The notes: generated by a model from the letters alone, not told the origin. A stretch of DNA of 64,000 bases from Halocynthiibacter styelae (GCF_016123485.1 NZ_JADCKQ010000002.1:310001-374000); one strand, 5' to 3'. Positions 28,767 to 37,565 are shown, counted from the first letter of the stretch. Numbers and translations are program-made.

Positions 28767-29801
28767 TTACGCGCCAAATACCGCGCGGATCGCGGCCTCA
28801 TTGATGTCATCATGCTCAGCAATCACAACCATCTGCCCTTCGCGTGGATTCACACCCCAGGGCTGGTCAAATTGCGTGCGAACACGGGCGGATACGGCCT
28901 GCACCAGCAGACGCATTGGCTTGCCTTTGACTGCAGCATAGCCTTTGACCCGCAGGATATTCTGTTCACGTGCCAGGGTTTCGATCTGGGCTGTGATGGC
29001 TTCCGGGGATTCAATTTCCGGGATATCGATGATGATAGATTCAAAATCATCATGTTCGTGATCATGGTGACCATCGTGATGGGACGGACGTGCTTCCAGA
29101 TCATCTTCGGCACCGGCTTCAAGACCCAGGATCACTTTCGGATCGATCTTTCCATCTGTCACAGGCAGCATCGGGATCTTGCGCGGGGTTTCTGCCGCAA
29201 TGATCTCTTTCGCTTTTTCCATCTGCTCGGCTGTGGCCAGATCGGCCTTTGACAGCAGAACCAGGTCAGCACAGGCGATCTGATCTTCAAAGACTTCAGA
29301 CAGTGGCGTTTCGTGATCGAGGCCCTCATCAGCTTCACGCTGTGCATCGACGGCTGCCACATCCGGGGCAAAGCGGCCGTCGGCAACAGCTTCGGCATCT
29401 GCCACGGCAATCACACCATCCACGGTGATTTTGGATTTGATTGCAGGCCAGTTGAACGCCAGCAAAAGTGGCTTTGGCAGGGCCAGACCAGAGGTTTCGA
29501 TCAGAATGTGATCCGGGGGTGTTTCCAGCGCCATCAGACCTTCGATGGTTGGAATGAAGTCATCCGCAACGGTGCAGCAGATACAGCCATTGGCCAGTTC
29601 AACAATATTTTCCGCCGGACAGTTATCATCGGCGCAGCCTTTGAGGATTTCACCATCAATGCCAAGCGTGCCAAATTCATTCACCACCACTGCCAGGCGT
29701 GTGTTGCCAGCATTGCGGATCAGGTGATGGACCAGTGTGGTTTTGCCGGAACCAAGAAAGCCGGTGATTACGGTGACGGGGATTTTCTTCAGATCATTCA
29801 T
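28767..29801 (-). CDS. cobW: CobW-family GTPase, metal chaperone
   Basis: CobW proteins are G3E GTPases proposed to deliver metal (cobalt in this context) to the chelatase. The 344-residue protein has the P-loop GFLGSGKTT near residue 15, the metal site CICC, a His/Asp-rich loop HHDGHHDHEHDD around residue 234-245, and the CobW C-terminal domain. The ATG at 29801 is the one directly before the canonical N terminus; it lies within the end of the DUF1636 gene (8-base overlap). It is the second gene behind the cobalamin riboswitch. Confidence 0.95.
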   Translation of the reverse strand: MNDLKKIPVTVITGFLGSGKTTLVHHLIRNAGNTRLAVVVNEFGTLGIDGEILKGCADDNCPAENIVELANGCICCTVADDFIPTIEGLMALETPPDHILIETSGLALPKPLLLAFNWPAIKSKITVDGVIAVADAEAVADGRFAPDVAAVDAQREADEGLDHETPLSEVFEDQIACADLVLLSKADLATAEQMEKAKEIIAAETPRKIPMLPVTDGKIDPKVILGLEAGAEDDLEARPSHHDGHHDHEHDDFESIIIDIPEIESPEAITAQIETLAREQNILRVKGYAAVKGKPMRLLVQAVSARVRTQFDQPWGVNPREGQMVVIAEHDDINEAAIRAVFGA

Positions 29802-30168
29802 CGTCTGCTCCAAAAGCGGGAATACGGGAAAGCGTGTGTTTCTTGAAGGTCGTGGATCGTTCACGCCAGGGGATGATGCCATCTTCTGTGGCGGCATAAG
29901 CAGCGGCACCTTCAAGGATGTCTGCGGCATGTTCATCGGCATTCAGACGGCCATAAACATAAGTCCATTTTCCGGGCTGGGCGAGCGCAACGGCTGAACC
30001 GCTGGAACAGGCGGAAAGGCATTTCACGCCTTTAATCTCGACTCCTTCAGGTGCCTCAGCAGCCGTCAGGCGTTCATACAGGATTTCGCCCGGACGTTTT
30101 TCGTCTTCAAGTGCTTCCTGCCCGGCACGGCAGGTTGTGCACACGTAAAGTGTTGCCTTCGTCGTCAT
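29794..30168 (-). CDS. DUF1636 family protein, predicted Fe-S or metal binding
   Basis: A 124-residue thioredoxin-like ferredoxin-type protein of the DUF1636 family. It has YVCTTCRAG near residue 8-16 and GVKCLSACSSGSAVAL near residue 47-62, four cysteines in the arrangement expected for a [2Fe-2S] or metal site. The function is not known. It is the first gene behind the cobalamin riboswitch and overlaps cobW, so a role in metal supply or in the chelatase step is likely by context. Confidence 0.88.
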   Translation of the reverse strand: MTTKATLYVCTTCRAGQEALEDEKRPGEILYERLTAAEAPEGVEIKGVKCLSACSSGSAVALAQPGKWTYVYGRLNADEHAADILEGAAAYAATEDGIIPWRERSTTFKKHTLSRIPAFGADDE

Positions 30169-30264
30169 TCGTCAGACCCCTCCCGGCTCTGGTTTTGCTA
30201 AGGGGGGAACGCTGAAAGGATATCCATCCTTGCAGACAGCGACACTCCCCGTTCGCTTTGCATA

Positions 30265-30447
30265 TCATGTCTGGCAGGTCTCCCGGCTTACGGCTTCGGG
30301 CCAGGCCCGGCGGGTAAGATCCTTCCCGGCAATTGCCAGTGGAGATTACCCTGATCCGATCACGGTCGCGGGGGCGGCTTCGCTTGGGCACAATCAAATG
30401 TCGCTTGCGCCTGTCGTATTCCCTCTTCGTCTGTATTACTACAGACA
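30265..30447 (-). ncRNA. cobalamin riboswitch
   Basis: On the minus strand, read toward the DUF1636 gene, the segment has the B12 box AGCCGGGAGACCTGCC (about 30290-30275), the CCACTGGC element (about 30345), CGGGAAGG, and upstream AGGGAAT and GCCGCCCCCGCGACCGTGATCGG. These are the conserved core pieces of the adenosylcobalamin riboswitch in the right order. A hairpin GTCTGTAGTAATACAGAC (30429-30446) starts it. It should shut down the whole minus-strand cob operon when cobalamin is high. About 97 bases lie between the B12 box end and the first ATG. Confidence 0.93.
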
Positions 30448-30521
30448 CCAGAATCCCCGTTTACGGGAAAAAAACCAGTGCAGCAAGCTGCGAAACCGAC
30501 ACCCGGGAGGCATATCCGACC

Positions 30522-31142
30522 ATGACAGACGTAACTCCGGAAGAAGCTGAACGCCATGCAAAGAAGATGGCAAAGAAGAAAGCTGCACGTGACAAGATCA
30601 TGGCAACGAAAGACGGCGAAAAAGGCCTGATTATCGTCAACACGGGGCCGGGCAAGGGCAAATCCTCTGCTGGTTTTGGGATGATCTTCCGCCATATCGC
30701 CCACGGCATGCCCTGTGCGGTTGTGCAATTCATCAAAGGCAACACCCAGACCGGTGAACGCATGCTGATTGAGGAAAATTTCTCAAAGCTGTGCCAGTTT
30801 CACACCATGGGCGAAGGCTTCACCTGGGAAACCCAGGACAAAGAACGCGATATCGCGGCCGCAAAACGCGCCTGGGAAAAAGCGAAAGAGCTGATCCTGG
30901 ACCCTGAAATTTCCATGGTTCTGCTGGATGAGATCAACATCGCCATGCGCTATGATTATATCGATGTGGAAGACGTCGTAGCCTTCCTGCGCGATCACAA
31001 ACCGGAAATGACCCATGTCGTTCTGACCGGGCGCAATGCGAAGGAACCTCTGCTGGAAATCTCTGATCTGGCAACAGAAATGGGACAGATCAAACACCCG
31101 TTCCGCGCCGGTATCAAGGCCCAGAAGGGCGTTGAATTCTAA
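30522..31142 (+). CDS. cobO: cob(I)yrinic acid a,c-diamide adenosyltransferase
   Basis: CobO (CobA of Salmonella) adenosylates the cobalt of the corrin with ATP. The 206-residue product has a lysine-rich N terminus, the P-loop NTGPGKGKSSAGFG near residue 40 and the VVQFIKGNTQTGER and LLDEINIAMRYDYI motifs. The ATG at 30522 gives the standard N terminus. The gene is divergent from the riboswitch-led operon; only about 75 bases separate it from the riboswitch start, so both promoters lie close together. No riboswitch is seen on its own strand. Confidence 0.94.
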   Translation: MTDVTPEEAERHAKKMAKKKAARDKIMATKDGEKGLIIVNTGPGKGKSSAGFGMIFRHIAHGMPCAVVQFIKGNTQTGERMLIEENFSKLCQFHTMGEGFTWETQDKERDIAAAKRAWEKAKELILDPEISMVLLDEINIAMRYDYIDVEDVVAFLRDHKPEMTHVVLTGRNAKEPLLEISDLATEMGQIKHPFRAGIKAQKGVEF

Positions 31143-31163
31143 GATCTCACAGGCGGGCAGGAT

Positions 31164-32612
31164 ATGACAAAGGCACTGATGATCCAGGGCACCGGTTCCA
31201 ACGTGGGGAAATCCATGCTGGTGGCCGGGCTGTGCCGGGCTGCCGTAAGGCGCGGGCTGAATGTCCGCCCGTTTAAGCCACAGAATATGTCAAATAACGC
31301 TGCTGTGGTGGCTGGTGGCAATGGTGAAATCGGCCGCGCTCAAGCCTTGCAAGCTCTGGCTTGTGGCGTGCCGGCGCATGTGGATATGAACCCGATCCTG
31401 CTGAAACCAGAAAGCGATCAGGGCGCTGCGGTCATTGTGAATGGCCAACATCTGACCACCTGTCGTGCCCGCGATTACGCCCGGTTAAAGCCGGATCTGA
31501 TGCAGGCGGTTCTGAACAGTTTTGACCGCCTGAAATCAGAATGCGACCTTGTGATCATTGAAGGTGCAGGTTCCCCGGCTGAGGTCAATCTGCGTGCCAA
31601 TGACATCGCGAATATGGGCTTTGCCTGTGCCGCAGATGTCCCCGTGATCCTGGCTGGCGACATCGACCGTGGTGGCGTCATTGCCCAGATGGTCGGCACT
31701 CAGGCTGTGTTGGATGCAGGAGACGAAGCCCAGGTTGCCGGCTTCATGATCAATAAATTCCGCGGCGATCCCCGGCTGTTTGACGATGGCTATCAGATGA
31801 TCTGCGACAAAACCGGCTGGGCTGGTTTCGGGGTTCTGCCCTGGTTTGACAAAGCTGGCTTTCTGCCTGCTGAGGATGCGCTTGATCTGCGGGGCAATGG
31901 TGATACTGACGGCTTTCATGTTGTCTGCCTGGGACTGTCCCGTATTGCGAATTTCGACGACCTTGATCCGATTGGCATGGAAGACGGCGTACGCCTGACC
32001 ATCCTGAAGGCGGGCACGGCCCTGCCTGTGGATACAGATCTTGTGATCATCCCCGGCACAAAATCCACCCGCCAGGATCTGACCTTTCTGCGCGCGCAGG
32101 GTTGGGATGTTGATATTCAGGCCCATGTGCGCCGGGGTGGTCATGTGCTGGGCATTTGTGGCGGCTATCAGATGTTGGGCACTGAAATTGACGATCCTCA
32201 CGGCATCGAAGGCCCGGCAGGCAGCAGCCCCGGACTTGGGCTTCTGAATGTAAAAACCGTGATGTCACCTGAGAAAACCCTGACACAGGTTACCGCCCGA
32301 CACCAGGCATCAGGCAGTGAAATGACCGGGTATGAAATTCATATCGGGGAAACCGATGGCCCCGACCGTGACCGTGCCTTTGCAAATATCGGCAATACGT
32401 CTGAAGGCGCGGCCTCAGAAAACGGGCGTATCTGCGGCACCTATCTGCACGGGTTGTTCGCAGCGGACGAATTCCGCAAGACCTGGTTATCTGGCTTTGG
32501 TGTGGCCTCGGAAATGAACTATGGCACAAGGGTTGAGGAAACGCTCGATGCGCTTGCTGCACATATGGAAGAACACCTGGATCTGGACGGGTTATTCGCC
32601 TGTGCGCGGTGA
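31164..32612 (+). CDS. cobQ: cobyric acid synthase
   Basis: CobQ amidates the b, d, e and g side chains of adenosylcobyrinic acid a,c-diamide. The 482-residue protein has the N-terminal motif [19 protein letters not shown], the [13 protein letters not shown] segment, and a C-terminal amidotransferase domain with [11 protein letters not shown] and a late histidine in TYLHGLF. It follows cobO by 21 bases and overlaps the end of the convergent kinase gene by 21 bases. Confidence 0.95.
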   Translation: MTKALMIQGTGSNVGKSMLVAGLCRAAVRRGLNVRPFKPQNMSNNAAVVAGGNGEIGRAQALQALACGVPAHVDMNPILLKPESDQGAAVIVNGQHLTTCRARDYARLKPDLMQAVLNSFDRLKSECDLVIIEGAGSPAEVNLRANDIANMGFACAADVPVILAGDIDRGGVIAQMVGTQAVLDAGDEAQVAGFMINKFRGDPRLFDDGYQMICDKTGWAGFGVLPWFDKAGFLPAEDALDLRGNGDTDGFHVVCLGLSRIANFDDLDPIGMEDGVRLTILKAGTALPVDTDLVIIPGTKSTRQDLTFLRAQGWDVDIQAHVRRGGHVLGICGGYQMLGTEIDDPHGIEGPAGSSPGLGLLNVKTVMSPEKTLTQVTARHQASGSEMTGYEIHIGETDGPDRDRAFANIGNTSEGAASENGRICGTYLHGLFAADEFRKTWLSGFGVASEMNYGTRVEETLDALAAHMEEHLDLDGLFACAR

Positions 32613-33413
32613 CCCGCCAAAACGGAAATCCACAAGGCGCTGGAAACCCTGCGCGCTGAGATGATCCCTAAGCGCCTCCGCATCCACCTCTGCCGCAGGG
32701 TCAAAGATCAGCCCCCGTGCAGATCCCGTATGTGCAATAATCGCCCCCATCGCGCCATGCGTCTGAGCAAGGTCAAAGATCGGATCTTCTCCTGTGCCAC
32801 GCAGTGCAAAATTGCGCTGCGCTGACTCTGTGCTGATATGCGCGATGTCCTGCAATGTGTCGGCCGTCCGCCACAAAGGCAGCAAATCCGATATATCTGC
32901 AAATTCCGCATCCTGTGCGTCGGTCCGTATCGGAGCCCCGTAAAATCCACCGATCACACGGCCTTCCGGCAAAGACGCGCGTGCCTCAACGATCTCTGCG
33001 TCCCGGGATGCCCAGAGCATCTTCTCCGCCCCGTCAAACATCAGAGGATCAACAGCACCTTCGCAATCCAGGCAAATCCTGGCGACCTCGCCGGCTGACA
33101 GATCTGGGCAATGTTGCTTCAACACAGCAACCCGCGTCGCCGTAGATGCCCCTGCCCCGCCACCTGCAGGCATATCAAGACGGAACGCATGCCGCCCCAC
33201 CGGATCAAAATCCGAACGATCGGCCAACTCTGTAAAATCAGCTTCTGACAGGACAGGCTCAGCAACAAATGACAGGCTCAGTGCAGCTGCGCGCTTATAT
33301 TCCAGCGCTACCTTCAGGGCGGGACAAGGCAGAGAAGTCAGCACAACGCGGCCATCCACCACCCCCTGCAGCAGCTCTCCGAAATGACCATCAACTGTGA
33401 TTATGCCCGCCAT
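32592..33413 (-). CDS. GHMP-type kinase, probable L-threonine kinase for cobalamin side arm
   Basis: A 273-residue GHMP-superfamily protein related to PduX and BluE, which phosphorylate L-threonine for the aminopropanol linker of cobalamin. The ATP-binding glycine-rich motif is seen as [15 protein letters not shown], and the N terminus GHFGELLQG matches the family. ATG 33413 is chosen because GAGGG lies 6 bases upstream; an open frame continues to 33554. It ends in a tail-to-tail overlap with cobQ. The substrate is assigned from family and context, not proven. Confidence 0.8.
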   Translation of the reverse strand: MAGIITVDGHFGELLQGVVDGRVVLTSLPCPALKVALEYKRAAALSLSFVAEPVLSEADFTELADRSDFDPVGRHAFRLDMPAGGGAGASTATRVAVLKQHCPDLSAGEVARICLDCEGAVDPLMFDGAEKMLWASRDAEIVEARASLPEGRVIGGFYGAPIRTDAQDAEFADISDLLPLWRTADTLQDIAHISTESAQRNFALRGTGEDPIFDLAQTHGAMGAIIAHTGSARGLIFDPAAEVDAEALRDHLSAQGFQRLVDFRFGGSPRTGE

Positions 33414-33788
33414 GCATGCCCTCGCGACTGTCACGCAAGCAGGCCTCATTGCCAGTCTTTTCCAGGTCTGTTTGCCTGGAGAAATTTGCGCTGACTCGCG
33501 ATACCCTGCCTGAAAAGGCAAATTCAACAAAAATTTCACACACAGATCAACCACCTCCCACTGATCTGCCTTTCCTCACCCGCAGACCAGCGGTGATGAA
33601 ACCGCCACCACTCCTGGTATTCCTGTGGTTCGCTTCCGCCTGATGATCTTTGTCACCGGGCCGGTTAATTCCGGAAACCCACCTTTCCTGGTTGCTGACC
33701 CCAGGAAAGGCCGGGGTTTGGTCACAAGACTGCATCAGATGCAAACACGTTTGCTAAAACCGGGGGCCATTTCCCCCGGAAGCTGTCA
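33414..33788. other. 375-base gap with several hairpins, no gene recognised
   Basis: No convincing gene is present; a 75-codon plus-strand ORF here has no family look. Hairpins: CAGATCA/TGATCTG (33546-33571), GCGGT/ACCGC (33590-33605), ACCAC/GTGGT (33605-33627), a long imperfect stem AAACCCACCTTTCCTGG / CCAGGAAAGGCCGGGGTTT (33677-33718), and GCATC-A-GATGC (33731-33741). The density of stems suggests a structured RNA or regulatory leader. No cobalamin B12 box was found on either strand. Confidence 0.4.
33760..33779 (-). terminator. terminator hairpin after the minus-strand decarboxylase-like gene
   Basis: The stem CCGGGGG/CCCCCGG with loop CCATTT lies ten bases beyond the stop codon of the gene at 33789-34175. 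On the minus strand it is followed by TTTTAGC, a weak T-run. Confidence 0.65.
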
Positions 33789-34175
33789 TTAACTCGGTGC
33801 AAGCAGATCCCGTTCTTCCAGAACTTTGCGGGCGATGCGGAAACATTCGACGCCCTGGGGCACGCCGCAGTAAATCGCGATCACGTGGATGGCCGCGCGG
33901 ATTTCTTCCATGGTGCAGCCATTGGTGATCGCGCCGTTCAGGTGCAATTCCCATTCGTGCATTTTGCCCAACGCGCCGATCATCGACAGGTTCATGAGCG
34001 ACCGTGTTTTGACGTCAATTGCTTCGTCACCCCAGCCAAAGCCCCAGCACCATTCTGTCATGGCTTCCTGAAAAGGGCGGTTGAATTCATCTGCGGCGGC
34101 GAGGTTCTTTTCCACGTATTCTGCGCCCAGTGTTGCTTTGCGTTTGGCGAGGCCTTTTTCGAATGTGTCGGTCAT
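33789..34175 (-). CDS. carboxymuconolactone decarboxylase family protein
   Basis: A 128-residue protein of the CMD family (AhpD-like fold). It resembles 4-carboxymuconolactone decarboxylase: the segments MTEWCWGFGWGDEAID, TRSLMNLSMIGALGKMHEWELH and GCTMEEIRAAIHV are in the family order. Many CMD-family members have other or unknown functions. It is the last gene of the short minus-strand unit GntR - DUF1330 - CMD that faces away from the catabolic genes, so it probably helps in the same pathway. Confidence 0.85.
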   Translation of the reverse strand: MTDTFEKGLAKRKATLGAEYVEKNLAAADEFNRPFQEAMTEWCWGFGWGDEAIDVKTRSLMNLSMIGALGKMHEWELHLNGAITNGCTMEEIRAAIHVIAIYCGVPQGVECFRIARKVLEERDLLAPS

Positions 34176-34186
34176 GGGATGTCCTT

Positions 34187-34474
34187 TCAGTCCAGCGCTT
34201 CGATCAGCGCGATATCTGCTGTGCAGGCCTTTGCGCGTTCCGCGCGGGCTTTGCGATATGTTTCAGAGGCGTAGCAGGCGCGGGCGGCGTCCATATCGGG
34301 GAATTCAATGATCACGCGGCGTTCCCACGCATTCCCTTCCAGAGTTTCCGCATCACCACGAGCCAGAAAGCGCGCGCCGAATTGTTCGAAGGCTGCGGGC
34401 GCAATCGCCTGATAGCCTTTATAGGCGTCCGGGTCGGTGACGGTGACATTGGCGATCCAATAGGCTTTGGGCAT
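34187..34474 (-). CDS. DUF1330 family protein
   Basis: A 95-residue dimeric alpha/beta-barrel type protein (DUF1330), seen from AYWIANVTVTDPDAYKGY, FGARFLARGD and the ERRVIIEFPDMDAARACY motif. The function of this family is unknown; members often accompany catabolic oxygenases. The ATG at 34474 is taken as the start because the family begins with MPKAYW; it lies one base after the GntR stop. Together with the CMD-family gene it forms the minus arm of the locus. Confidence 0.87.
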   Translation of the reverse strand: MPKAYWIANVTVTDPDAYKGYQAIAPAAFEQFGARFLARGDAETLEGNAWERRVIIEFPDMDAARACYASETYRKARAERAKACTADIALIEALD

Positions 34475-34475
34475 C

Positions 34476-35159
34476 TCAGCTGCTTTCTTCTTCGGCCAGC
34501 ACACGTTCAGCGATGGTGGCGGTGTCTTTCAGGTGGGCGTGTACGGCGGCCTGGGCGGCGTCGGCATCGCCAGAGGTAATGGCATCACAGATCGCCTGCA
34601 TATGCGAAGGGCCAGGTTTCGCGCGATCAGATGTGGCAAGGGTCAGCATGCGAAGGCGGCTGATGCGGCCATTCAGACGTTGCACGATATCCCATGCCAC
34701 GTGATGACCGGCGCCTTCAAAGATCTCGGAGTAGAAATCAGCGGTGGCGCGGAACAAAGCACCCGGGGTTTTATCGGAAAACCCTTGTTTCAGGTGGGTC
34801 AGAGCGGCCTGCAGGGATTGTGCGCGTTCTGGCGTGATTTGGGCCGCACAGGTGCGGGCGGCAGCGGTTTCCAGCATACGGCGGATCTCGTAAATCTGGC
34901 GCGCGTCTTCCCAATTCATCAATGCAACAATCGGGCCGCGGCCAGGCAGGATTTCCACCAGACCTTCGGCCTCAAGGTAACGGATGGTTTCGCGAATGAC
35001 CGTGCGGCTGACGCCCAGCTGTTCGCATAAGGGACGTTCCACCAGACGGTCTCCGGGCTTGAAATGCCCTTCTATTATGGCTTCGCGCATACGTTCCTGA
35101 ACCATGTCACGCAGGGTCGCAGGCGGGTGTTTGATCTTTGAAAGTACTGTTTTGTCCAT
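34476..35159 (-). CDS. GntR-family transcriptional regulator, FCD subfamily
   Basis: A 227-residue regulator with an N-terminal winged helix (residues about 14-80; GDRLVERPLCEQLGVSRTVIRETIRYLE) and a C-terminal all-helical FCD ligand domain (about 95-215). FCD domains bind small carboxylates with a metal. It is divergent from the DUF1185-led operon and a 14-bp palindrome lies between the two (35216-35229). It is the natural controller of this catabolic locus, responding to a pathway acid or the substrate. Confidence 0.92.
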   Translation of the reverse strand: MDKTVLSKIKHPPATLRDMVQERMREAIIEGHFKPGDRLVERPLCEQLGVSRTVIRETIRYLEAEGLVEILPGRGPIVALMNWEDARQIYEIRRMLETAAARTCAAQITPERAQSLQAALTHLKQGFSDKTPGALFRATADFYSEIFEGAGHHVAWDIVQRLNGRISRLRMLTLATSDRAKPGPSHMQAICDAITSGDADAAQAAVHAHLKDTATIAERVLAEEESS

Positions 35160-35201
35160 GCTGCGGGAATAGCAGTGCTATGCGCCAGGAGCAAGGCGGG
35201 A

Positions 35202-35231
35202 TTGACATATGGTCATATGGTATACCATAAG
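35202..35231. promoter_or_regulatory. promoter and GntR operator of the catabolic locus
   Basis: TTGACA at 35202-35207 is a consensus -35 box for the plus-strand operon. TATGGTATACCATA at 35216-35229 is a perfect 14-bp palindrome of the GntR/FadR type (TGGTATACCA core), and it covers the place of the -10 box. A regulator bound there would block transcription. The ATG of the first gene is at 35265 with AAGGTG upstream. Confidence 0.75.
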
Positions 35232-35264
35232 ACACTCAACGAATCGAAACTGTAAGGTGCCGCT

Positions 35265-35867
35265 ATGCCCGCTGAAATCCGCAAAACCCTGCTCCATGTT
35301 GAAAACACCCTGATTGAAGGTGGTAAGGTTGCTGAAACCCCTTTGAAGATGATTGCTGCGATTGCTGTGATCACGAACCCATGGGCGGGGAAGGGCTTTG
35401 TCGAAGACCTGAAACCGGGCATTCTGGATTGCGCACCGGGCCTTGGATCGCTGCTGACGGATATGATCCTGGACGTGACCGGTGGCGGTGACAAAGTTGA
35501 AGGTTACGGCAAATCCGCGATTGTCGGTGTGAATGGCGAGGTTGAGCACGGCTCTGCCCTGATCCACACGCTGCAGTTCGGGAATTTCTATCGCAATGCC
35601 GTTGGCGCGAAATCTTACCTGTCATTCACCAACACCCGTGGTCCTGCGAATGCATCCCTCCAAATCCCGCTGATGGATAAGAACGATGGCGGCAAACGCA
35701 GCCACTACCTGACCATCCAGACACAGATCGCGGATGCCCCTGCACCGGATGAGATCGTGATCGCCCTCGGCGCATCTATCGGTGGCCGTCCGCATCACCG
35801 TATTGGTGACCGTTATCAGGATCTGAAGGAACTGGGTCATGACGTTGACAACCCTGCAGCTGTCTGA
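35265..35867 (+). CDS. DUF1185 'amino acid synthesis' family protein
   Basis: A 200-residue protein of DUF1185, annotated in databases as amino acid synthesis family protein without a proven reaction. The recognisable parts are PWAGKGFVEDLKPGILDCAP, GYGKSAIVGVNGEVEHGSALIH and GGRPHHRIGDRYQDL. It is the first gene of the catabolic operon and overlaps the hydrolase gene by 29 bases. Its role in ring breakdown is unknown; it may handle an amide or amine intermediate. Confidence 0.88.
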   Translation: MPAEIRKTLLHVENTLIEGGKVAETPLKMIAAIAVITNPWAGKGFVEDLKPGILDCAPGLGSLLTDMILDVTGGGDKVEGYGKSAIVGVNGEVEHGSALIHTLQFGNFYRNAVGAKSYLSFTNTRGPANASLQIPLMDKNDGGKRSHYLTIQTQIADAPAPDEIVIALGASIGGRPHHRIGDRYQDLKELGHDVDNPAAV

Positions 35868-36651
35868 GCCATACGGCAAAGCCGCTGTCCACACGTCGGG
35901 CGAAGGCGACCCTGTGGTCTTAATCCACGGGGTCGGCATGCAATCCGCGGCCTGGGCGCCGCAGGTGGAATTCCTGTCGAAAACCCACCGCGTGTTTGCA
36001 ATTGATATGCCCGGCCATGGCGGCAGTGATGCCCTGCCAACCGGTGCGCAATTGCCTGAATTTGTCGCCTGGCTGCATGCGGTTCTGACAGCGCTGAACG
36101 TCGGGCCCGTGAACCTTGCAGGGCATTCCATGGGCGCACTTGTGTCGGGTGGTTACGCGATTTCGCACCCGGATATGGTGGCACGTGTCGCGCTTTTGAA
36201 CGGTGTGTATCGCCGTTCTGATGCCGCCCGTGCAGCTGTTGTGGCCCGTGCGGATGAAATCAGCCAGGGCAGTTTTGATCTCGAAACACCGCTGACCCGC
36301 TGGTTTGGTGACAGTGATACGGACAAAGCCGCCTGTGCGCTGGTGTCTGGCTGGCTGTCCGGCGTGAACCCGGATGGGTATGCCACGGCATACGGCGCAT
36401 TTGCACGCGGCGATGCGACTTATGCGGATCGTTTTGAGGACATCACATGTCCGCTTTTGGCGATGACCGGGGATGGGGATCTGAATTCCAGCCCTGAGAT
36501 GTCCGACGCCATGGCGAAAGTTGCCCCAAAGGGGCGCGCGGTCATCATCAAAGATCACCGCCATATGGTCAACCTGACCGCCCCGGATCAGGTGAACGAC
36601 ATATTGAAAGACTGGCTGAACACCCCTGTAAGCGGAGGACAAAATGACTGA
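35839..36651 (+). CDS. alpha/beta hydrolase, candidate enamide (formamide) hydrolase
   Basis: A 270-residue alpha/beta-hydrolase. It has the oxyanion motif LIHGVG (residues 28-33), the nucleophile elbow GHSMGA (Ser98 region) and a late catalytic His in DHRHMVN. In trigonelline and pyridoxine catabolism, a hydrolase of this fold cleaves an N-acyl-aminomethylene succinate to release succinate semialdehyde, amine and acid; the position of this gene beside the monooxygenase fits that role. An AAGGA lies nine bases before the ATG. Function is inferred by context. Confidence 0.85.
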   Translation: MTLTTLQLSEPYGKAAVHTSGEGDPVVLIHGVGMQSAAWAPQVEFLSKTHRVFAIDMPGHGGSDALPTGAQLPEFVAWLHAVLTALNVGPVNLAGHSMGALVSGGYAISHPDMVARVALLNGVYRRSDAARAAVVARADEISQGSFDLETPLTRWFGDSDTDKAACALVSGWLSGVNPDGYATAYGAFARGDATYADRFEDITCPLLAMTGDGDLNSSPEMSDAMAKVAPKGRAVIIKDHRHMVNLTAPDQVNDILKDWLNTPVSGGQND

Positions 36652-37561
36652 TATCGATCCACGCGCCCTGCGCAATGCCTTTGGTGCCTTCATGACAGGT
36701 GTGACTGTTGTGACCACCCACGACAAAGACGGCAACCCTTTGGGATTTACGGCAAATTCCTTCACCTCTGTGTCGCTTGAGCCGCCTCTGGTGTTGGTTT
36801 GTCTTGCCAATTCGTCCCGCAATTACGACGCGTTTAACGATGCGGATGGTTTTGCAGTGAACATTCTGGCGGAAGACCAGAAAGAAGTGTCCAACACATT
36901 TGCGCGTCCCGTGGATGATCGCTTTGCCGCCGTTGAGTGGAAAAACGGCCCACAGGGATCGCCAGTGTTTGAAGGTGTATCCGCCTGGTTTGACTGTTCC
37001 ATGTTCAACCGCGTGGAAGCCGGGGATCACCTGATCCTGATCGGCGAAGTCAAAGCGTTTGAGAACAACACACATCCCGGCCTTGGCTATGCGCGAGGTG
37101 CATATGTCACCCCTGCGGCAGAGGTCGAAGCCCTCAGCAACAGTGCAAACCTGATGGTTTCCGCGCTGATCGAATATGAAGGTAAGATTTTGCTGGCGGG
37201 CAATGACGCTGGCAAGCTGGCCCTGCCTGAGATGAAAGTCGGGAAAGAAGGGGCGACCGAGACCCTGAAACGTCTGATCGCCGCCTCCGGCGTCACGGCG
37301 GAGCCCGGATTTATCTATTCCGTTTACGAAGATGAAGCGCGCGAAACGCAACATATCTCATTTCTGTGTCAGGCCAGCGGTGATGCCGCCAGCCAGGGCA
37401 TGTTCACTGAGCTGACTGAGACAACCCTGATGGATATCGCAGACCCCGTAGTGTGCACGATGCTGGAACGGTTCGCACAGGAAAGCCAGATGGGCAATTT
37501 TGGGGTATACTATGGAAACCAGGTCAGTGGCGAAGTGCGCCCGCTGACATCAGGGAGCTAA
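36644..37561 (+). CDS. flavin reductase with an extra C-terminal domain
   Basis: A 305-residue protein. Residues about 8-160 are a flavin reductase-like FMN-binding domain (MTGVTVVTTHDKDGNPLGFTANSFTSVSLEPP split by standard motifs), which supplies reduced flavin to a two-component monooxygenase. Residues about 170-285 form a second domain that looks like a degenerate Nudix fold (LMVSALIEYEGKILLAG then GKEGATETLKRLI), without the full Nudix box. A GGAGG lies before the ATG and the gene overlaps the hydrolase by eight bases. Trigonelline reductases of the TgnA type are similarly longer than simple flavin reductases, as I recall. Confidence 0.88.
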   Translation: MTDIDPRALRNAFGAFMTGVTVVTTHDKDGNPLGFTANSFTSVSLEPPLVLVCLANSSRNYDAFNDADGFAVNILAEDQKEVSNTFARPVDDRFAAVEWKNGPQGSPVFEGVSAWFDCSMFNRVEAGDHLILIGEVKAFENNTHPGLGYARGAYVTPAAEVEALSNSANLMVSALIEYEGKILLAGNDAGKLALPEMKVGKEGATETLKRLIAASGVTAEPGFIYSVYEDEARETQHISFLCQASGDAASQGMFTELTETTLMDIADPVVCTMLERFAQESQMGNFGVYYGNQVSGEVRPLTSGS

Positions 37562-37565
37562 AGAC

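Noticed and set aside
33416-33643. 75-codon plus-strand ORF beside the kinase gene
   Set aside because: No ribosome site, overlaps hairpins, no recognisable protein features.
33414-33788. Possible second cobalamin riboswitch
   Set aside because: No B12 box or GCCACTG core on either strand, although stems are abundant.
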